Origin: Anaerolineales bacterium
Lineage (GTDB): Bacteria > Chloroflexota > Anaerolineae > Anaerolineales > UBA11858
Direction of reading: 5' to 3'
DNA: 35,526 nt
Assembly: GCA_024763275.1 (NCBI GenBank)
Contig: JANTFT010000023.1
Span: 1 to 35,526, forward strand
Part shown: positions 23,965 through 32,135 of the stretch, one piece after another
Numbering within the stretch: the stretch's first letter is position 1
Layout of the letters: every line of letters starts with the position of its first letter
Notes under the pieces: model-generated
What the model saw: the letters and a program-made list of their open reading frames with translations, nothing else
Database searches by the model: none
What the model was told of the DNA's origin: nothing
Translations under genes and position numbers: made by a program

Positions 23965-25932
23965 ATGCCTGAAAAAAGCCAGCTTTTAGAACCCTTTCAA
24001 TTAGGAAAATTGACCCTCCCCAATCGAGTTGTGATGACCACTCTCAAATTGGGGTATGGAAATAAGGTGGGAGAGGTCAATCAGCGCCATATCGCCTTTT
24101 ACCGGAGGCGGGCTGAGGGAAATGTTGGCTTGCTGACTTCCGAGCCGCTCTACGTTCAGCTCAACGGTCGCGAACTCCCCACCCAGCTGGGCATCCACAA
24201 CGACGGTTTGGTACCCGGCCTCCAGGAACTGACCGGGGCAGTCCACGCTGCCGGGGGTCTGGTCATGGCTCATATCAATCACGCCGGCCGGGCCGCCAAC
24301 CCTAAGCTGGTACCACCTGACGAGCGAATTTCCGCATCTGATGTGTTCTGCCCGGCCAATCAGGTCACACCCCACCCGCTGACAAAAGAGGGGATCACGG
24401 AAATCGTTTCCGCTTTTAGGGCCGCTGCCGGTCGGGCCCGCCAGGCAGACTTCGACGCCCTGGAGATCCCCTTCAGCCACGGTTATCTCATCCACCAGTT
24501 CTTATCCCCCCACACCAATCACCGCCAGGATGAGTACGGCGGCTCCTTCGAGAACCGGATGCGATTTGGGAGGGAGGTGATTGCCGCGGTGCGGGCCGAA
24601 GTTGGCGATGATTACCCGATCGTGGTGCGCATGAATGCCAAGGATTATGTTCCGGGGGGTCTGGAGATCGAGGATGCCATCGAAATAGCCCGCTCCCTGG
24701 AGACGCTGGGCGTTCAGGCTCTCAGCATCACTTCGGGGACAATGTGCGAAAGCGTGCCTTTCTGTCTCTATCCGACCGGGACACCAAAAGCCAATCTACT
24801 TCCCATGGCCGGCCAGATCAAGGACACGGTATCGCTGCCCATTATCGTGGCCGGACGCATACGCTCGCCGGAAGTGGCCCGGGAAGCGTTATCTGCCAGC
24901 CAGACCGATCTGATCGGCCTCGGCCGTCCCTTCCTGGCCGATCCGGACTGGGTGCAGAAAACAGCCGCTGGGGACGAAGAGGGCATCCTGCTCTGCGCGG
25001 CCTGCCACCAGGGCTGCTTAGGGGAACTGCGCCTGGGTCACGGGACATCATGTATGTTCAACCCCCTCACCGGTCGTGAAGCTGAGATCCAGCTCACTCC
25101 CGTTGAGGAACCGCGCCGGGTGATGGTGATCGGGGGAGGACCGGGCGGCATGGAAGCAGCCATCACAGCCGCCCAGCGAGGACATCAGGTCACTCTTTTT
25201 GAGCAGGACGACCGTTTGGGCGGACGTCTCCGCGAAGCGGTTTCAGTTCCTTACAAGGAAGAGTTCGCTGACCTGATCCGCTTCCAACAGGTACAACTGG
25301 AGCGGGAGGATGTGGAGGTGCGGTTGAACACCGCGGTGACCCCGGAGCTGGTTTCCCGGGAAGCGCCCGATGTCATCGTTCTCGCCGCTGGAGCTGAACC
25401 TATCATCCCGTCTTTCCCGGGTCTGGAGGAAACCAGCTGGACCACAGCTTATGACCTGCTGGATGGCAAGAGCGAAGTAAAAACCAAAACCGCCTTCATT
25501 GTAGGGGCAGGCACAGCTGGTCTGGAAACAGCCGAGTACCTGGCCCAGCGCGGGGTGAGCTCGATTGTCGTCAAGCGCAAACCCGAAGTAGGCGGCAAAC
25601 TGGACCCCCTGGCAAGAGCGGTCCTTCTCAAACGCCTGGAATCCCTGGGTGTTGATGTGCGCACCGGTCTGGAAGTCGTCCGTTTTGAGAAAAGCAAAGC
25701 GGGGCAAACAACAGTTGTCGCCCGCCACTATCCCCGGCGGGAAAACGTGTCCGAACTGCGCTTCGAGGCCGAAACAGTGGTTATCGCTCTGGGATTACGA
25801 GCGAATCATGAACTGGCCGAAGCGCTGGAATCCCAGGACGGCCCACCGGTTCACATCATAGGCGATTATGTGGAGCCCCGTGAGGCGCTGGAAGCAGTTT
25901 GGGAAGGATTCGAAGCCGGAAGGAATGTGTAG
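23965..25932 (+). CDS. NADH:flavin oxidoreductase, 2,4-dienoyl-CoA reductase type
   Basis: A 655-residue three-part flavoprotein. Residues 1-340 are an old-yellow-enzyme FMN barrel (LLEPFQLGKLTLPNRVVM, HGYLIHQFLSP, DEYGGSFENRMRF). A 4Fe-4S site follows: C344, C347 and C351 in CAACHQGC, and C363. The C-terminal part from about residue 388 has a dinucleotide fold, VMVIGGGPGGMEAA, and a second, FIVGAGTAGLETAEYLAQRG. Electrons would run from NAD(P)H through FAD and the Fe-S cluster to FMN, reducing an activated double bond. FadH, TMA dehydrogenase-like and bile-acid oxidoreductases share this layout; the substrate is not predictable. The usual EIHGAHGYL is EIPFSHGYL here. The next gene starts five bases after the stop. 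Confidence 0.94.
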   Translation: MPEKSQLLEPFQLGKLTLPNRVVMTTLKLGYGNKVGEVNQRHIAFYRRRAEGNVGLLTSEPLYVQLNGRELPTQLGIHNDGLVPGLQELTGAVHAAGGLVMAHINHAGRAANPKLVPPDERISASDVFCPANQVTPHPLTKEGITEIVSAFRAAAGRARQADFDALEIPFSHGYLIHQFLSPHTNHRQDEYGGSFENRMRFGREVIAAVRAEVGDDYPIVVRMNAKDYVPGGLEIEDAIEIARSLETLGVQALSITSGTMCESVPFCLYPTGTPKANLLPMAGQIKDTVSLPIIVAGRIRSPEVAREALSASQTDLIGLGRPFLADPDWVQKTAAGDEEGILLCAACHQGCLGELRLGHGTSCMFNPLTGREAEIQLTPVEEPRRVMVIGGGPGGMEAAITAAQRGHQVTLFEQDDRLGGRLREAVSVPYKEEFADLIRFQQVQLEREDVEVRLNTAVTPELVSREAPDVIVLAAGAEPIIPSFPGLEETSWTTAYDLLDGKSEVKTKTAFIVGAGTAGLETAEYLAQRGVSSIVVKRKPEVGGKLDPLARAVLLKRLESLGVDVRTGLEVVRFEKSKAGQTTVVARHYPRRENVSELRFEAETVVIALGLRANHELAEALESQDGPPVHIIGDYVEPREALEAVWEGFEAGRNV

Positions 25933-25937
25933 AGAAT

Positions 25938-27167
25938 ATGACTCTCAGTCTGGATATCCTCACCATCATTGGGACAGTGATTGTCTTGGCTTATCTGGGC
26001 AGCAAATGGTTATCCCGTTGGGGATTCCCCCAGGTGGTTGGGTTTATCCTGGTGGGAGTAGTGCTCGGATCATCTTTTCTGAATTTCATACCTCTCTCCC
26101 TGACCAAGGAGTTGGGATTTATCAGTGAGATTGCTCTGGGTTTGATCGGCTTTGAAATGGGATCCCGTCTACATATAGAAGAACTGCTCAACGAAGGCAA
26201 GACCATTCTGCTGATATTGATCGGTGAAGCCCTGGGAGCATTTTTCTTGGTATCAGCAGGCGTTTATTTGCTGACGGGATCGGATTACACAAGTCTGATT
26301 TTTGGCGCCCTGGCAACCGCCACTGCCCCCGCCGCAACCGTAGACGTGCTCTCCGAATATCGTGCCAAAGGCCCCCTGACGACTACATTGTTAGCTGTGG
26401 TTGGTTTGGATGACGCTTTAGCATTACTGCTGTTCAGCATCGTCTCAACTGTAGCCACCATACTACTGGTTGGCTCGGATCAGTTCGCCTGGCTTGAGAT
26501 CATCTCCCTTCCTCTCCTGGAGATTCTTGGGGCGGTAATCCTGGGCACAATCTTCGGCATAGGGTTGAACTGGGCACTGGAAAGGCTTAAACAGAAAGAA
26601 CATGGTCTGTGTGCCTTCATCGTCGGCACAATATTGCTAACTGCCGGGCTGGCAGATTCATTCGGCGCTTCCTTGATCCTGACAACCATGACCATGGGAA
26701 TCTTTATCGCCAATTACCGGACAGACAACAGCCAATACGCCCAATGTGTGGTCGAACGGATAGGACCTTTGATATACATCATGTTCTTTGTGCTGATGGG
26801 AGCCCGCCTACAGGTCTCCCTGCTGCCGCAAATGGGATTATTGGGTTTGCTGTATATTTTGTTGAGGAGTACTGGAAAGTTTGGCGGCGCCTGGCTAGGG
26901 GGGGTGATAGGAAAAGCGCAACCCCAGGTACGTGAAAATCTAGGTTTCGGATTGTTATCCCAAGCTGGTGTGGCTGTTGGATTGGCCTACTCGATTGCGG
27001 GCCGATTTGACAGTTACGGGGATGCGGGAGTCCAATTAGGGAATTTGGTCATTAATGTGATAACCATCACTACTTTCGTCGTCCAAATCGTTGGACCGAT
27101 CATGGTGAAGCAGGCAATCTTTCGATCTGGAGAAGCTGGTAAAGCCATTGTCGCAGCTGAAGGATAA
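25938..27167 (+). CDS. Cation:proton antiporter, CPA2 family (Kef/NapA type)
   Basis: A 409-residue membrane protein with about 12-13 helices. Seen: a start with FPQVVGFILVGVVLGSSFL, then EIALGLIGFEMGSRL, ATATAPAATVDVLSEYRAKG (unwound helix 4 region) and TTTLLAVVGLDDALALLLF, where the Asp-Asp of the ion-binding helix is visible. It stops after the transport domain, with no KTN/TrkA-N domain, so it resembles NapA or KefB without its ligand gate. The start is ATG at 25938-25940, five bases after the flavoenzyme stop; longer frames overlap that gene. Co-transcription is likely. Na+ or K+ specificity is not determined. Confidence 0.9.
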   Translation: MTLSLDILTIIGTVIVLAYLGSKWLSRWGFPQVVGFILVGVVLGSSFLNFIPLSLTKELGFISEIALGLIGFEMGSRLHIEELLNEGKTILLILIGEALGAFFLVSAGVYLLTGSDYTSLIFGALATATAPAATVDVLSEYRAKGPLTTTLLAVVGLDDALALLLFSIVSTVATILLVGSDQFAWLEIISLPLLEILGAVILGTIFGIGLNWALERLKQKEHGLCAFIVGTILLTAGLADSFGASLILTTMTMGIFIANYRTDNSQYAQCVVERIGPLIYIMFFVLMGARLQVSLLPQMGLLGLLYILLRSTGKFGGAWLGGVIGKAQPQVRENLGFGLLSQAGVAVGLAYSIAGRFDSYGDAGVQLGNLVINVITITTFVVQIVGPIMVKQAIFRSGEAGKAIVAAEG

Positions 27168-27203
27168 TTCAATTCAGCGTCGACTCGCGATAAGCCATCT
27201 CTC

Positions 27204-27956
27204 CTAGAACACCAGTACGAATTCCTGGAAAGCCAGCAGGGCAGCGAAGGCCAGGGTGACAGCGATGCCGATGGCCGCTCCTGAGGGTCCTCTTTCGTAC
27301 GCTTCAGGGATCAGCTCGGCAAACACCATCCAGATCATAGCCCCCGCAGCCAGGCCCAGACCCAAGGGCAGCCAGGGTTCAAAAAGGATCACAAAAAGAA
27401 AGGCCGGAACAGCCATTAAAGGCTGTGGCAAGCTGGAAAAAATCCCCCACAAGCCTGCTTTCCAGGGTCTGGTTCCACGGGGGACCATGACCATGGCAAT
27501 AGCCAGTCCTTCCGGGAAGTTATGGATAGCTATCGCTGCAGTGATGAACAACCCCAATTTCTGGCCACCTCCGAAAGAAACCCCCACCCCGATCCCTTCC
27601 GCAAAAGAATGCACCGTCATAATGCCCAGGATCAGCAAGGCTTTACGAGCATCCCCGCCGCCCAGATCTCCCAGGTCGACCTCTCCTCGTTTCCTGATCA
27701 GTTTATCCGCCCCCACGATGAAGGCCAGACCTACCAGCAAGCCCATAAAGGCCCGGTAGGGATTGAGATGGGCTCCTTCCTGAATGAGATTGTAGCTGGC
27801 TCCCAGCATCAAGCCGGCCGTAGTGGCCTGGAAAATGCCCAGCCACCAGCGATTGAAACTTTTAAAGAAGAAAAAGGGCACTGCCCCCAAACCTGTGACC
27901 ACAGCGGTCATCCCAGCTGCTATCAGGATGGTCCACAGATTGACATCGATTTCCAT
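27204..27956 (-). CDS. ZIP-family divalent metal transporter
   Basis: A 250-residue ZIP-family (ZupT-like) membrane protein with about eight helices. The metal-binding helices 4 and 5 are clear: TVHSFAEGIGVGVSFG and IAIHNFPEGLAIAMVMVP. A short loop rich in Gly and Asp (KRGEVDLGDLGGGDARK) replaces the usual His-rich loop. Zinc or a range of divalent ions may be carried. It converges with the antiporter gene, 36 bases apart. No obvious promoter box or Fur-type palindrome was found ahead of it. Confidence 0.93.
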   Translation of the reverse strand: MEIDVNLWTILIAAGMTAVVTGLGAVPFFFFKSFNRWWLGIFQATTAGLMLGASYNLIQEGAHLNPYRAFMGLLVGLAFIVGADKLIRKRGEVDLGDLGGGDARKALLILGIMTVHSFAEGIGVGVSFGGGQKLGLFITAAIAIHNFPEGLAIAMVMVPRGTRPWKAGLWGIFSSLPQPLMAVPAFLFVILFEPWLPLGLGLAAGAMIWMVFAELIPEAYERGPSGAAIGIAVTLAFAALLAFQEFVLVF

Positions 27957-28076
27957 ACCTTGATCCCTTACTATACCTGCGGGAGCCGGTGCAACTATCA
28001 GGCAATTGTACCAGCGCTGGAGAGCAGCCGTATTTTCTATCCTGGTTTTCCCGTGCGCCTTGTTATCTTGTCAGCG

Positions 28077-29783
28077 CTACCCGGGCAGATATTCTCTGAA
28101 GGACATGCGGTGCTTCGCAAGAAGCAGTTCCAGGTAGCGCTGGACTTCCGCAGAGGTTTCAGCTTCACTCCAACCCAGCACTACAGCGGTGATGCCAGCA
28201 ATTTCCTGCAGACTTTCCGGAGTGATCTTACCCAGCTTGGCCAGGGTAGTGCGGCGCAGGATCAAATCATCCAGGTGGTGGACATCTTCCTCTTCCAGGA
28301 TCCATTCCAATTCGCCCAGAGTGATGTCGGGAATGGTTGTCAGCGGGGTCAATTTTTCCGCGTACCGGGAAACCAGACGGGAGGTCTTGGTGCCGTAGCG
28401 CCCGAAAAGGCTCTCGATCACCGACAGGTCAAGTCCAGCGGTCTCCGCCCATTTATCTCTCAGCAGATCGCGCTCTTCCGGGCTGGGAGGGTAGCCCCGG
28501 CTGCCGCCAATGGGCAGATCCCAGGTGGAAAGCTTTCGTTCTGCCCCCAGCAGCCTCAGGACTTCATCGGCCGCGACCTCAGAAAAAGCCCGGAAGGAAG
28601 TCCATTTCCCCCCTACCAGAGAGAGAACCGGGATTCCCAGCAGCTCACCAGGGTTGAGGATGATCACCTTATGATCGCGGCTGATCTGTCCCGTCGCAGT
28701 GCCTTCTGTTCGCTGCAGCGGGCGGACTCCCGAGAAGGTATAGATGATCTGGGAGCGGTTGACCTCGATCTCAGGGAAAACCCGGCCGATCATCTCGAAG
28801 AAATACTCCACCTCCTCTTCGGTGATCACAGCTTGATCGGGTTGATCGATGCGAATATCCGAGCTGCCGATCAGTACCTTGTCCAGCAGCGGGAAGATCA
28901 AGACAATGCGGCCGTCATCATTTTCGAAAAAGAACTCATGATCGCCAATCGCGTTTTTCAAAAGGGGGTTATCCAGGATCAGGTGGCTGCCTTTGGTGCC
29001 GCTCACATAAGGCGTCTTGCAGCCCATTTTCTGGTTCACAAAATCGATCCAGGGCCCGGCAGCGTTCACCAGCACCCTGGGGTGGAGAGTGATCTCCTCT
29101 CCGCTGGCCTGGTCTTTGACAATCACAGCAGAGCCCTCTGCTGAAACCAGAGAAACATAATTGAGCGGGATCGCCTGCTGATTGGCTTCCACCGTGTCCA
29201 GGATCAGCTCCAGGGCAACCCGTTCCGGAGAGAACATGGAGCCATCGTAGTAGGTAGCCGTATAGCGGATTTCCGGATTGAGATCAGGGAAGAGCGCCAG
29301 CGACTGGGATCGATTGTGAAACTGGTGAGGTGGAACGGTCTTTTGGTCGCGGGTGAAAGCATCGTAAAAGGTCATACCCAGCTTGATGACCAGAGCGCCG
29401 CGTTCGGAAGGCTTATCCAGCAGTCTCAGGAATTTCAAAGGCGCGTTCAATAAACCGGAAAAGATCTTGAAGATGGGAAAAGTGGTAGGCAGGGGTTTGA
29501 CAAGATGGGGCAGGTGTTCGATCAGCTGGTTGCGCTCCCTGACCGCTTCCCGCACCAGCCGGAACTCGCCGTTCTCAAGATAGCGGATCCCTCCGTGGAC
29601 CATATGGGATGAAGCTGCGCTGGCGCCGGAGCAGTAATCCCCCCGGTCGATCAGGACCACATCAACCCCCTGCAGGGTCAGGTCCCGAAAAGTGCCAATG
29701 CCGTTGATTCCCGCCCCGACAATCAAGACATCCGGGTAAGGGTTATCCTTGAGTGCCTGCCAGCGCACAGTTCTTGAATTCAT
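28077..29783 (-). CDS. glpD: FAD-dependent glycerol-3-phosphate dehydrogenase
   Basis: A 568-residue membrane-associated flavoprotein oxidising sn-glycerol 3-phosphate to dihydroxyacetone phosphate. The FAD fold is [17 protein letters not shown], followed by [23 protein letters not shown], split by the family consensus SSHMVHGG and RYLE. Later come [17 protein letters not shown] and [10 protein letters not shown]. The C-terminal domain from about residue 380 is the DAO_C type. The start is ATG at 29781-29783, overlapping the glpK stop as ATGA, so both genes are translated together. It passes electrons to quinone or another acceptor. Its product joins the triose pool that the microcompartment's TPI also feeds. 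Confidence 0.95.
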   Translation of the reverse strand: MNSRTVRWQALKDNPYPDVLIVGAGINGIGTFRDLTLQGVDVVLIDRGDYCSGASAASSHMVHGGIRYLENGEFRLVREAVRERNQLIEHLPHLVKPLPTTFPIFKIFSGLLNAPLKFLRLLDKPSERGALVIKLGMTFYDAFTRDQKTVPPHQFHNRSQSLALFPDLNPEIRYTATYYDGSMFSPERVALELILDTVEANQQAIPLNYVSLVSAEGSAVIVKDQASGEEITLHPRVLVNAAGPWIDFVNQKMGCKTPYVSGTKGSHLILDNPLLKNAIGDHEFFFENDDGRIVLIFPLLDKVLIGSSDIRIDQPDQAVITEEEVEYFFEMIGRVFPEIEVNRSQIIYTFSGVRPLQRTEGTATGQISRDHKVIILNPGELLGIPVLSLVGGKWTSFRAFSEVAADEVLRLLGAERKLSTWDLPIGGSRGYPPSPEERDLLRDKWAETAGLDLSVIESLFGRYGTKTSRLVSRYAEKLTPLTTIPDITLGELEWILEEEDVHHLDDLILRRTTLAKLGKITPESLQEIAGITAVVLGWSEAETSAEVQRYLELLLAKHRMSFREYLPG

Positions 29784-31297
29784 GATTCGTCCTGTTCGAC
29801 CCAATTGAAGGTCCTGGTGACTGCCTTTTTCCACTCGCGGTACAGCTCTGTTGCTGCAGGGCTGTCTGGATCCGGCTGCCAGATTTTATCCACCTGCCAG
29901 TTGCGTTTCATTTCCTCTTTGGTCTTCCAGAATCCCACCGCATAGCCCGCGGCGTAGGCCGCGCCCAGGGCGGTGGTCTCGGCTACTCGAGGGCGGATCA
30001 CCGGCACACCCAGCACATCTGCTTGAAAAACCATCAGTAATTCATTGTAAACCATACCGCCATCCACTTTAAGGGCTTTCAGGGGAACGCCCGCATCAGC
30101 GTTCATGGCATCCAGCACTTCCCGGGTCTGAAAAGCGGTCGCTTCCAGGACCGCCCGGGCGATATGGCCCCGGTTGACATAGCGGGTCAGCCCGACGATG
30201 GCACCCCGGGCATCCGACCGCCAGTAGGGAGCGAACAAACCGGAGAAGGCCGGCACAAAATAGATCCCGCCGTTGTCTTCCACACTGCCAGCCAGGTCTT
30301 CGATCTCCGCTGAGGAGGAAATCATCTTCAGGTTATCGCGCAGCCACTGCACCAGAGCACCGGTAATGGCGATCGACCCCTCCAGGGCATAGACCGGCTT
30401 TTCCTCCCCGAAGCGATAGCACAGGGTGGTCAGCAGCCCATGCCGGGACTGAACGATCTCCTCCCCGGTATTGAGGATCATGAAGCAGCCGGTTCCGTAG
30501 GTGTTCTTGGCCTCACCGGGCTCAAAGCAGGTCTGCCCGACCGTGGCTGCCTGCTGGTCCCCCAGGTCTCCCGCAACGGGAATCTCTTCCCTGAAGGGAC
30601 CCACAGCCGTAGTCTTCCCGTACACCTCTGCCGAGGAGCGAATTTGCGGCAGCATGGCCAGGGGCACACCCATGATCCGGCAGATTTCCTCATCCCAGTC
30701 CAGGGTTTCCAGGTCCATCAGCATGGTCCGGCTGGCGTTGGTGACATCGGTGACGTGGACTCCCCCTTTCGGGCCGCCGGTCAGGTTCCAGATCAGCCAG
30801 GTATCCATATTCCCGAAGACAGCCCGGCCCGCTTCCGCGGCTTCCCGTACGCCCGGGACATTAGCAAGGATCCAGGCGATCTTGGGGCCGGAAAAATAGG
30901 TCGCCAGTGGCAGGCCGACCTTTTTCCGGAAACGGTCCAGCCCTTCCTTTCCTGCCAGGCTGTGGATGAGCTGATCGGTGCGGGTGTCCTGCCAGACGAC
31001 CGCGTTGTAATAGGGTTGGCCGGTGGTTGGGTCCCAGACCAGGGTGGTTTCACGCTGGTTGGTGATTCCCACAGCCGCGATATCCTCAGGTCCGGCCCCG
31101 GCAGCCTGGAGAGCCCCGACAATGACCTTTTCCGTATTAGTCCTGATCTCCAGAGGATCGTGTTCCACCCAGCCGGGTTGGGGATAGATCTGCTGGTGCT
31201 CGAGCTGATGGGCTCCCACCGGCTCCCCACTGTGGTTGAAGATCAGGCAGCGGGTGCTGGTGGTCCCCTGGTCGATGGCAGCAATATATTTTGTCAT
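29780..31297 (-). CDS. glpK: Glycerol kinase
   Basis: A 505-residue FGGY kinase phosphorylating glycerol at the expense of ATP. N-terminal ATP loop [14 protein letters not shown] (residues 4-17), glycerol-binding [61 protein letters not shown] and the C-terminal [19 protein letters not shown], divided by the family's VDGG. The ATG at 31295-31297 with GGAG upstream is chosen over a longer frame. It is the first gene of the glpKD operon, behind the promoter at 31342-31370. No GlpF facilitator is present in the window. Confidence 0.97.
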   Translation of the reverse strand: MTKYIAAIDQGTTSTRCLIFNHSGEPVGAHQLEHQQIYPQPGWVEHDPLEIRTNTEKVIVGALQAAGAGPEDIAAVGITNQRETTLVWDPTTGQPYYNAVVWQDTRTDQLIHSLAGKEGLDRFRKKVGLPLATYFSGPKIAWILANVPGVREAAEAGRAVFGNMDTWLIWNLTGGPKGGVHVTDVTNASRTMLMDLETLDWDEEICRIMGVPLAMLPQIRSSAEVYGKTTAVGPFREEIPVAGDLGDQQAATVGQTCFEPGEAKNTYGTGCFMILNTGEEIVQSRHGLLTTLCYRFGEEKPVYALEGSIAITGALVQWLRDNLKMISSSAEIEDLAGSVEDNGGIYFVPAFSGLFAPYWRSDARGAIVGLTRYVNRGHIARAVLEATAFQTREVLDAMNADAGVPLKALKVDGGMVYNELLMVFQADVLGVPVIRPRVAETTALGAAYAAGYAVGFWKTKEEMKRNWQVDKIWQPDPDSPAATELYREWKKAVTRTFNWVEQDES

Positions 31298-31341
31298 AGT
31301 TTCTTCTCCGGGACTTATAGTGCCCATCCAAGCTAAATCCA

Positions 31342-31370
31342 ATTATAGCGAGGTCTGAACATCGTGTCTA
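31342..31370 (-). promoter_or_regulatory. Promoter of glpKD
   Basis: On the minus strand TAGACA (31365-31370, five of six consensus) and TATAAT (31342-31347, perfect) are 17 bases apart. The start would lie near 31335, about 38 bases before the glpK ATG. Confidence 0.8.
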
Positions 31371-31397
31371 CTTACCTGCACCTTCGTGCAGGTAAGT
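31370..31397. promoter_or_regulatory. Perfect 12-bp inverted repeat upstream of glpK
   Basis: ACTTACCTGCAC (31370-31381) and GTGCAGGTAAGT (31386-31397) are exact inverse complements around a CTTC loop. It lies immediately upstream of, and touches, the -35 box. There is no T run on either side, so a regulator site is at least as likely as a terminator. Confidence 0.55.
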
Positions 31398-31446
31398 GGT
31401 CCTCAGTGAATGGATTGATTGAAAAATAGTCCTAATTGGGAGGGAT

Positions 31447-31514
31447 GGACCTGATGGATGCTGGACCTCATGGATACTGGACCTCCGAGGTAGAGCGGAC
31501 CTCCGAGGTCTTCC
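31447..31514. repeat. Four tandem GGACCT-led repeats upstream of glpK
   Basis: Units start at 31447, 31463, 31479 and 31497. The first two are 16-mers differing at two positions (GGACCTgATGGATgCT and GGACCTcATGGATaCT). The last two are 18-mers sharing GGACCTCCGAGGT. The latter half-sites are nearly palindromic. Function is unknown; clustered regulator sites or a decaying simple repeat are both possible. Confidence 0.6.
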
Positions 31515-31533
31515 AAGTAGGTCCTGAAATCAA

Positions 31534-31557
31534 AGAGCCTGCGGGTTAGCAGGCTCT
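31534..31557 (-). terminator. Probable rho-independent terminator
   Basis: AGAGCCTGC (31534-31542) pairs perfectly with GCAGGCTCT (31549-31557) around a 6-base loop. On the minus strand it is followed by TTGATTT. It would end transcripts from the lipoprotein region before the glp promoter. Confidence 0.55.
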
Positions 31558-31583
31558 GGTCCACTTAGTTCATGATTGCAGTT

Positions 31584-31903
31584 TCAGGGCACAAAAGGAT
31601 CGTAACCCAGCTCGCATAGGGACTGTGTATTAACCTCCGCCCTAACTGAAAGGGTTGCACGCCATCCTAGGTATAACCCAAACCAGCATCTTGGGCGATA
31701 TTCCAATCGGTCCCATTCCTTCAGTTCATCCTGAGAGATCTGCCTGATCGGGTTCGGGAGTCGTCTTCTCTTCAAACTCTGCTTCGGTTGGCAAGGCAAG
31801 ATCTGTAATAACAACTGGCTCAAGCTGGGAAGCAGCGCAGGCACTGGCTAAACTTCCAAGAACCAGCAGAGTCATTATGGAAATGATGACCCCAGTATTT
31901 CAT
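31584..31903 (-). pseudogene. Decayed small lipoprotein gene
   Basis: GGAGG and ATG (31903) open a frame that turns to nonsense after MKYWGHHF. A one-base shift restores GVIISIMTLLVLGSLASACA, a lipoprotein-type signal with a Cys after a hydrophobic run, then an acidic Pro/Thr segment ending at a stop near 31755. A third frame carries on plausibly (SQDELKEWDRLEYRPRCW, then TQSLCELGYDPFVP) to a stop at 31584. Three frames give pieces of one plausible lipoprotein, so at least two frameshifts are implied. The family is not recognised. Sequence error is an alternative. Confidence 0.4.
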
Positions 31904-32135
31904 TGATCCTCCAACTTATCTGGCCTCCAAAACAAATATCTCAGGGGAAACAGCAATGATCTGTTTTCAAAACCAAACCGGGAAAAACCAACAAGAAACT
32001 GCCATCTTGAACCACTGGCTACCATTGGCAACCAGATAATTCAATGATCCACCGACATTCCCCTACTCAGGGGTGTCGACTCCAACTGGCTTTACACCTT
32101 CTCACCTATAACCACGGCAGCCAACCGCAGGAAAA
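31904..32135. other. Intergenic spacer with one hairpin
   Basis: No gene is seen. The hairpin at 32053-32078 pairs CGACA with TGTCG and CCCCT with AGGGG around loop ACTC, with a two-base bulge. It lies downstream of the nucleoside-hydrolase-like gene but has no T run on the minus strand, so terminator activity is uncertain. Confidence 0.4.

Noticed and set aside
27522-29144. A 540-codon plus-strand open frame antisense to the ZIP and glpD genes
   Set aside because: It spans the end of one clear gene, an intergenic gap and another clear gene on the opposite strand. Its translation has no recognisable domain, so it is a compositional shadow.
31447-31514. CRISPR-like repeat array
   Set aside because: Units are 16-18 bases, contiguous and only four in number, with no spacers and no cas genes in the window.
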